DNA of 8,178 bases, taken from contig CAYMAX010000058.1 in the NCBI GenBank assembly GCA_964388595.1, positions 1-8,178 on the forward strand. Reading direction: 5' to 3'. The notes under the pieces were generated by a model. The model saw only the letters and a list, made by a program, of their open reading frames with translations. It was not told where the DNA came from and made no database searches. The translations under genes were made by a program, and so were the position numbers. Source of the DNA: CAYMAX01 sp964388595. GTDB lineage: Bacteria; Bacteroidota; Bacteroidia; Bacteroidales; UBA932. How positions within the stretch are numbered: position 1 is the stretch's first letter; each line of letters starts with the position of its first letter. This document shows, one piece after another, positions 6,046-8,178 of the stretch.

Positions 6046-8094
6046 GTTCAACCGATTGAGCTCCTTCGAGAAAGCATTTTTCACCTGAATAAGTATTCTA
6101 ATCTGCTGGATTAGTTGCTTCTGTGTCTCTGTATCCCCCTCGGCCTGTGCCTTGGCAAGCTGCTCTGTGACTATATTGTAGGTATATTCGGTGATTTTGG
6201 ATTTGAATATCAGGACAGCTTTGGGAACATTGATGTGAAGCACATTTTCTTCCGGAATCATAGCTTCCCGATATTTCTTGACATTGATGGTATACTCTTC
6301 ATAAATGATGTCAAGTATAGCCTTGGTGAGAGTCTCATCAGGGCTTGCTATGAAACGACGTTCGATTTTATTCTGAATCTCTTTGTTATGCTCTCCACCC
6401 TCTTTCAACTCTTCGTCACGATATAAGTAGTATTTCTGAAAGATGTTCTTATAGAGTGGATTCTGAAACTCGAGATCATCATTGGCAAGTTCGGAAGATA
6501 TGTATTGAGAGACTGTAATGCTCATCACAGGCTGTGCGCTTCCATAGGATTGATGCTCTTCAAAATGGATGATGTTCTCTCCGAATTTGAGAAGATAATA
6601 GAGCAATTCCTTCTCGATGGGCTGAAGAATCTGATTGGTAATCTCATTGTCAGTCTGTGAGATGGGAGATGTCGTCCCTGCGTCATTTTCTTCAGGGGCA
6701 ATGGCCTCGAGCGAAGAAAGGTCAGCCTCTTTAAGCCTCTCCTCTCTTTCCTGACTTCTGCGTCTTTCGTACTCTCCCGAGATGATATGTTCTTTACGCA
6801 TCTTGGCCACTTCCTGAGCCATGATCTCCTGTTTGACATCGAGTTTGCGAGAACTTTCTTCTATGTAGACACTTCTTACTATCCTGTCGGGAATCAGAGA
6901 TATGGTGCGGACTATCTCCCTGATAAGCTCTGCCTTTCTTATCGGGTCTTTGGCAATATCCTCTGAGAGAAGTTCATATTTGAAATTGATAAAATCAGTC
7001 TCGGCATTGTTGAGAAAATCAACTATCTCATCACGTGTGTGAGAACGGGCGAAAGAGTCGGGGTCGTGCCCCTCGGGGAAAAGCGCCACCTTCACTTCCA
7101 ACCCCTCTTCCAACAACATATCAATACCTCTGATAGAGGCTTTGATACCGGCCGAATCGCCATCGTAGAGCACTGTCACCTTGGGGGTAAATCTTTTAAT
7201 GAGCCTTATCTGGTCTATGGTCAGAGAGGTACCTGAAGAAGCAACAACATTTTCCACACCTGCCTGATGAAGCGAGATGACATCTGTGTAGCCCTCCACC
7301 AAATAGCACTTTTGGAGCCGTGCAATAGATGATTTGGCAAAGAAAAAACCATATAGAGAACGGCTTTTGTGATATATTTCGGTCTCGGGAGAATTGACAT
7401 ATTTGGCTACAGACTTGTCGGTCATCAGGGTTCTTCCTCCGAAGGCAATCACCCTGCCACTCAAAGAATGAATCGGGAACATCACTCTGTCATAAAATTT
7501 GTCGACCAATTCACCGCTTCCCCTCTCGATACAAAGTCCGGTGGCTAAAAGGAATTCTCTCTTATATCCACTTTTGAGGGCAGCATCAGCGAAAGCACTT
7601 TTGGCATTGGGAGCATATCCCAATCCAAATGTCTCGATGGTCTCCTCCTTCATCTCTCTCTCCTGTTTGAAATATGAGAGACCCACAGCACGTCCCAGGT
7701 CTGTATTCATCATATAGTCAGAATAGAATTTCCTTGCAAATTCAGATACTGCAAGCAATGATTCGTGTCTGAGTCTTTGAGCTACATCTTCCTGAGTCTC
7801 TTCCTTCTCATGAACCTCTATGCCATATTTTTTACCTAAATATTTAAGAGCCTCCACATAGGTCATCTGTTCATGCTCCATGATAAATGTGACAGCACTC
7901 CCTGCCTTACCGCAGCCAAAGCATTTGAAGATGCCTTTCGATGGGGATACAGAAAATGAAGGAGTTTTCTCATTGTGAAAAGGGCAGCAGGCTATATAAT
8001 TGGCACCCCGTCTTTTGAGAGAGACGAAATCGTTTATCACATCGACTATCTCTACCGCGTCGAGTATCTTGTCTACTGTTGCCTTATCTATCAT
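6043..8094 (-). CDS. dnaG: DNA primase DnaG
   Basis: 683-residue replicative primase that makes RNA primers at the fork with the DnaB helicase. The start is set at the ATG giving MIDKATVDKILDAVEIVD, which matches the family's usual N-terminus. The frame stays open 21 codons further upstream, but that part is read through the tRNA-Ala gene and is not protein. Domains: CHC2 zinc finger with Cys37, His40, Cys58, Cys61 (about 30-90); RNA-polymerase core domain (about 110-430) with KYVNSPETEIYHKSRSLYG (231-249); TOPRIM metal site with Glu267 in LVEGYTD and Asp311/Asp313 in YDGDSAG. A charged, probably flexible linker follows (about 435-485), then a helical C-terminal helicase-binding region (about 485-683), somewhat longer than the 581-residue E. 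coli protein would allow. All catalytic residues are present. It lies 17 nt after tRNA-Ala and tail to tail with trpS. Confidence 0.96.
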   Translation of the reverse strand: MIDKATVDKILDAVEIVDVINDFVSLKRRGANYIACCPFHNEKTPSFSVSPSKGIFKCFGCGKAGSAVTFIMEHEQMTYVEALKYLGKKYGIEVHEKEETQEDVAQRLRHESLLAVSEFARKFYSDYMMNTDLGRAVGLSYFKQEREMKEETIETFGLGYAPNAKSAFADAALKSGYKREFLLATGLCIERGSGELVDKFYDRVMFPIHSLSGRVIAFGGRTLMTDKSVAKYVNSPETEIYHKSRSLYGFFFAKSSIARLQKCYLVEGYTDVISLHQAGVENVVASSGTSLTIDQIRLIKRFTPKVTVLYDGDSAGIKASIRGIDMLLEEGLEVKVALFPEGHDPDSFARSHTRDEIVDFLNNAETDFINFKYELLSEDIAKDPIRKAELIREIVRTISLIPDRIVRSVYIEESSRKLDVKQEIMAQEVAKMRKEHIISGEYERRRSQEREERLKEADLSSLEAIAPEENDAGTTSPISQTDNEITNQILQPIEKELLYYLLKFGENIIHFEEHQSYGSAQPVMSITVSQYISSELANDDLEFQNPLYKNIFQKYYLYRDEELKEGGEHNKEIQNKIERRFIASPDETLTKAILDIIYEEYTINVKKYREAMIPEENVLHINVPKAVLIFKSKITEYTYNIVTEQLAKAQAEGDTETQKQLIQQIRILIQVKNAFSKELNRLN

Positions 8095-8111
8095 AGATGA
8101 TTTGAAGAGAG

Positions 8112-8178
8112 TGGAGATTAGGGGAGTCGAACCCCTGACCTCTTGACTGCCAGTCAAACGCTCTAGCCAACTGAGCTA
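8112..8178 (-). tRNA. tRNA-Ala (anticodon GGC), 5' acceptor strand missing at window edge
   Basis: Visible from T8 to the discriminator base A73. The D arm pairs GCTC/GAGC with a GG pair in the loop; the anticodon arm is TTTGA-CTGGCAG-TCAAG with anticodon GGC at 8149-8151; the T arm is AGGGG-TTCGACT-CCCCT. The 3' acceptor strand AATCTCC is followed by discriminator A. Position 70 is T, which allows the G3:U70 pair that identifies tRNA-Ala, and discriminator A also fits Ala rather than Gly or Cys (both usually U). Positions 1-7 lie outside the window, so G3 is not confirmed. CCA is not encoded: A73 is followed by CTC, so the CCA end is added after processing. Confidence 0.93.

Noticed and set aside
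6098..6114. Inverted repeat CTAATC-TGCTG-GATTAG inside dnaG, 56 nt after the trpS stop
   Set aside because: Only two G/C pairs and no proper T-run, and it arises from the codons for LIQQIR. It is too weak to call a terminator.
6525..6839. Arg/Ser-rich open frame of 104 codons on the same strand as dnaG but in another frame
   Set aside because: It is a shifted reading of the charged dnaG linker; low-complexity composition follows from that.
8112..8178. Reading the tRNA as Gly(GCC) or Cys(GCA)
   Set aside because: Only the GGC frame gives a 7-base loop with T33 and a good stem; discriminator A and T70 fit Ala.
1..8178. Mobile elements, CRISPR arrays, defence genes, phage remnants
   Set aside because: Every gene is an intact housekeeping or envelope gene with tight spacing, and no transposase, integrase, direct-repeat array or attachment-like duplication was seen. 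The complete tRNA 3' end could serve as an attachment site, but no duplicate of it is present here.

Overview
This window reads as an ordinary housekeeping stretch of a Bacteroidota chromosome, most likely order Bacteroidales. Four things support that. No start codon has a Shine-Dalgarno sequence in front of it; leaders are short and mostly A/T-rich. Two elements matching the Bacteroides -7 promoter consensus (TAnnTTTG) lie in the only real intergenic space. The RlmN, RecA, TrpRS and DnaG proteins have the compact lengths expected for the phylum. A patatin with a POTRA and outer-membrane barrel shows a Gram-negative envelope. The family within Bacteroidales cannot be settled from the sequence alone.

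Layout, left to right. Positions 1-3919 hold a tight minus-strand cluster, read right to left: rlmN (23S rRNA/tRNA methyltransferase), a patatin-POTRA-barrel outer-membrane protein, recX, and the first 16 codons of a gene that looks like prfB (release factor 2). Gaps are only 17, 3 and 14 nt, so this is almost certainly one operon. A 90-bp AT-rich divergent intergenic region (3920-4009) separates it from a plus-strand pair, recA then trpS (11 nt apart). trpS meets the minus-strand primase gene dnaG tail to tail with no bases between: the two TGA stops form the palindrome TGATCA. dnaG starts only 17 nt after the 3' end of a tRNA-Ala(GGC) gene on the same strand, whose 5' acceptor strand is cut off by the window edge.

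Functionally the window mixes recombination and replication (recA, recX, dnaG) with translation (rlmN, trpS, prfB, tRNA-Ala), plus one envelope protein. RecA and its modulator RecX are both present but lie on opposite strands about 3.5 kb apart, so they are controlled from different promoters, unlike the adjacent recA-recX arrangement in many bacteria.

I found no mobile element, CRISPR array, repeat family, defence system or broken gene, and no convincing new system. The points most worth a second look are the type Vd-like patatin inside a translation/recombination operon, the near-leaderless promoter prediction for rlmN, the tRNA-Ala/dnaG junction, and the zero-gap trpS/dnaG stop palindrome.
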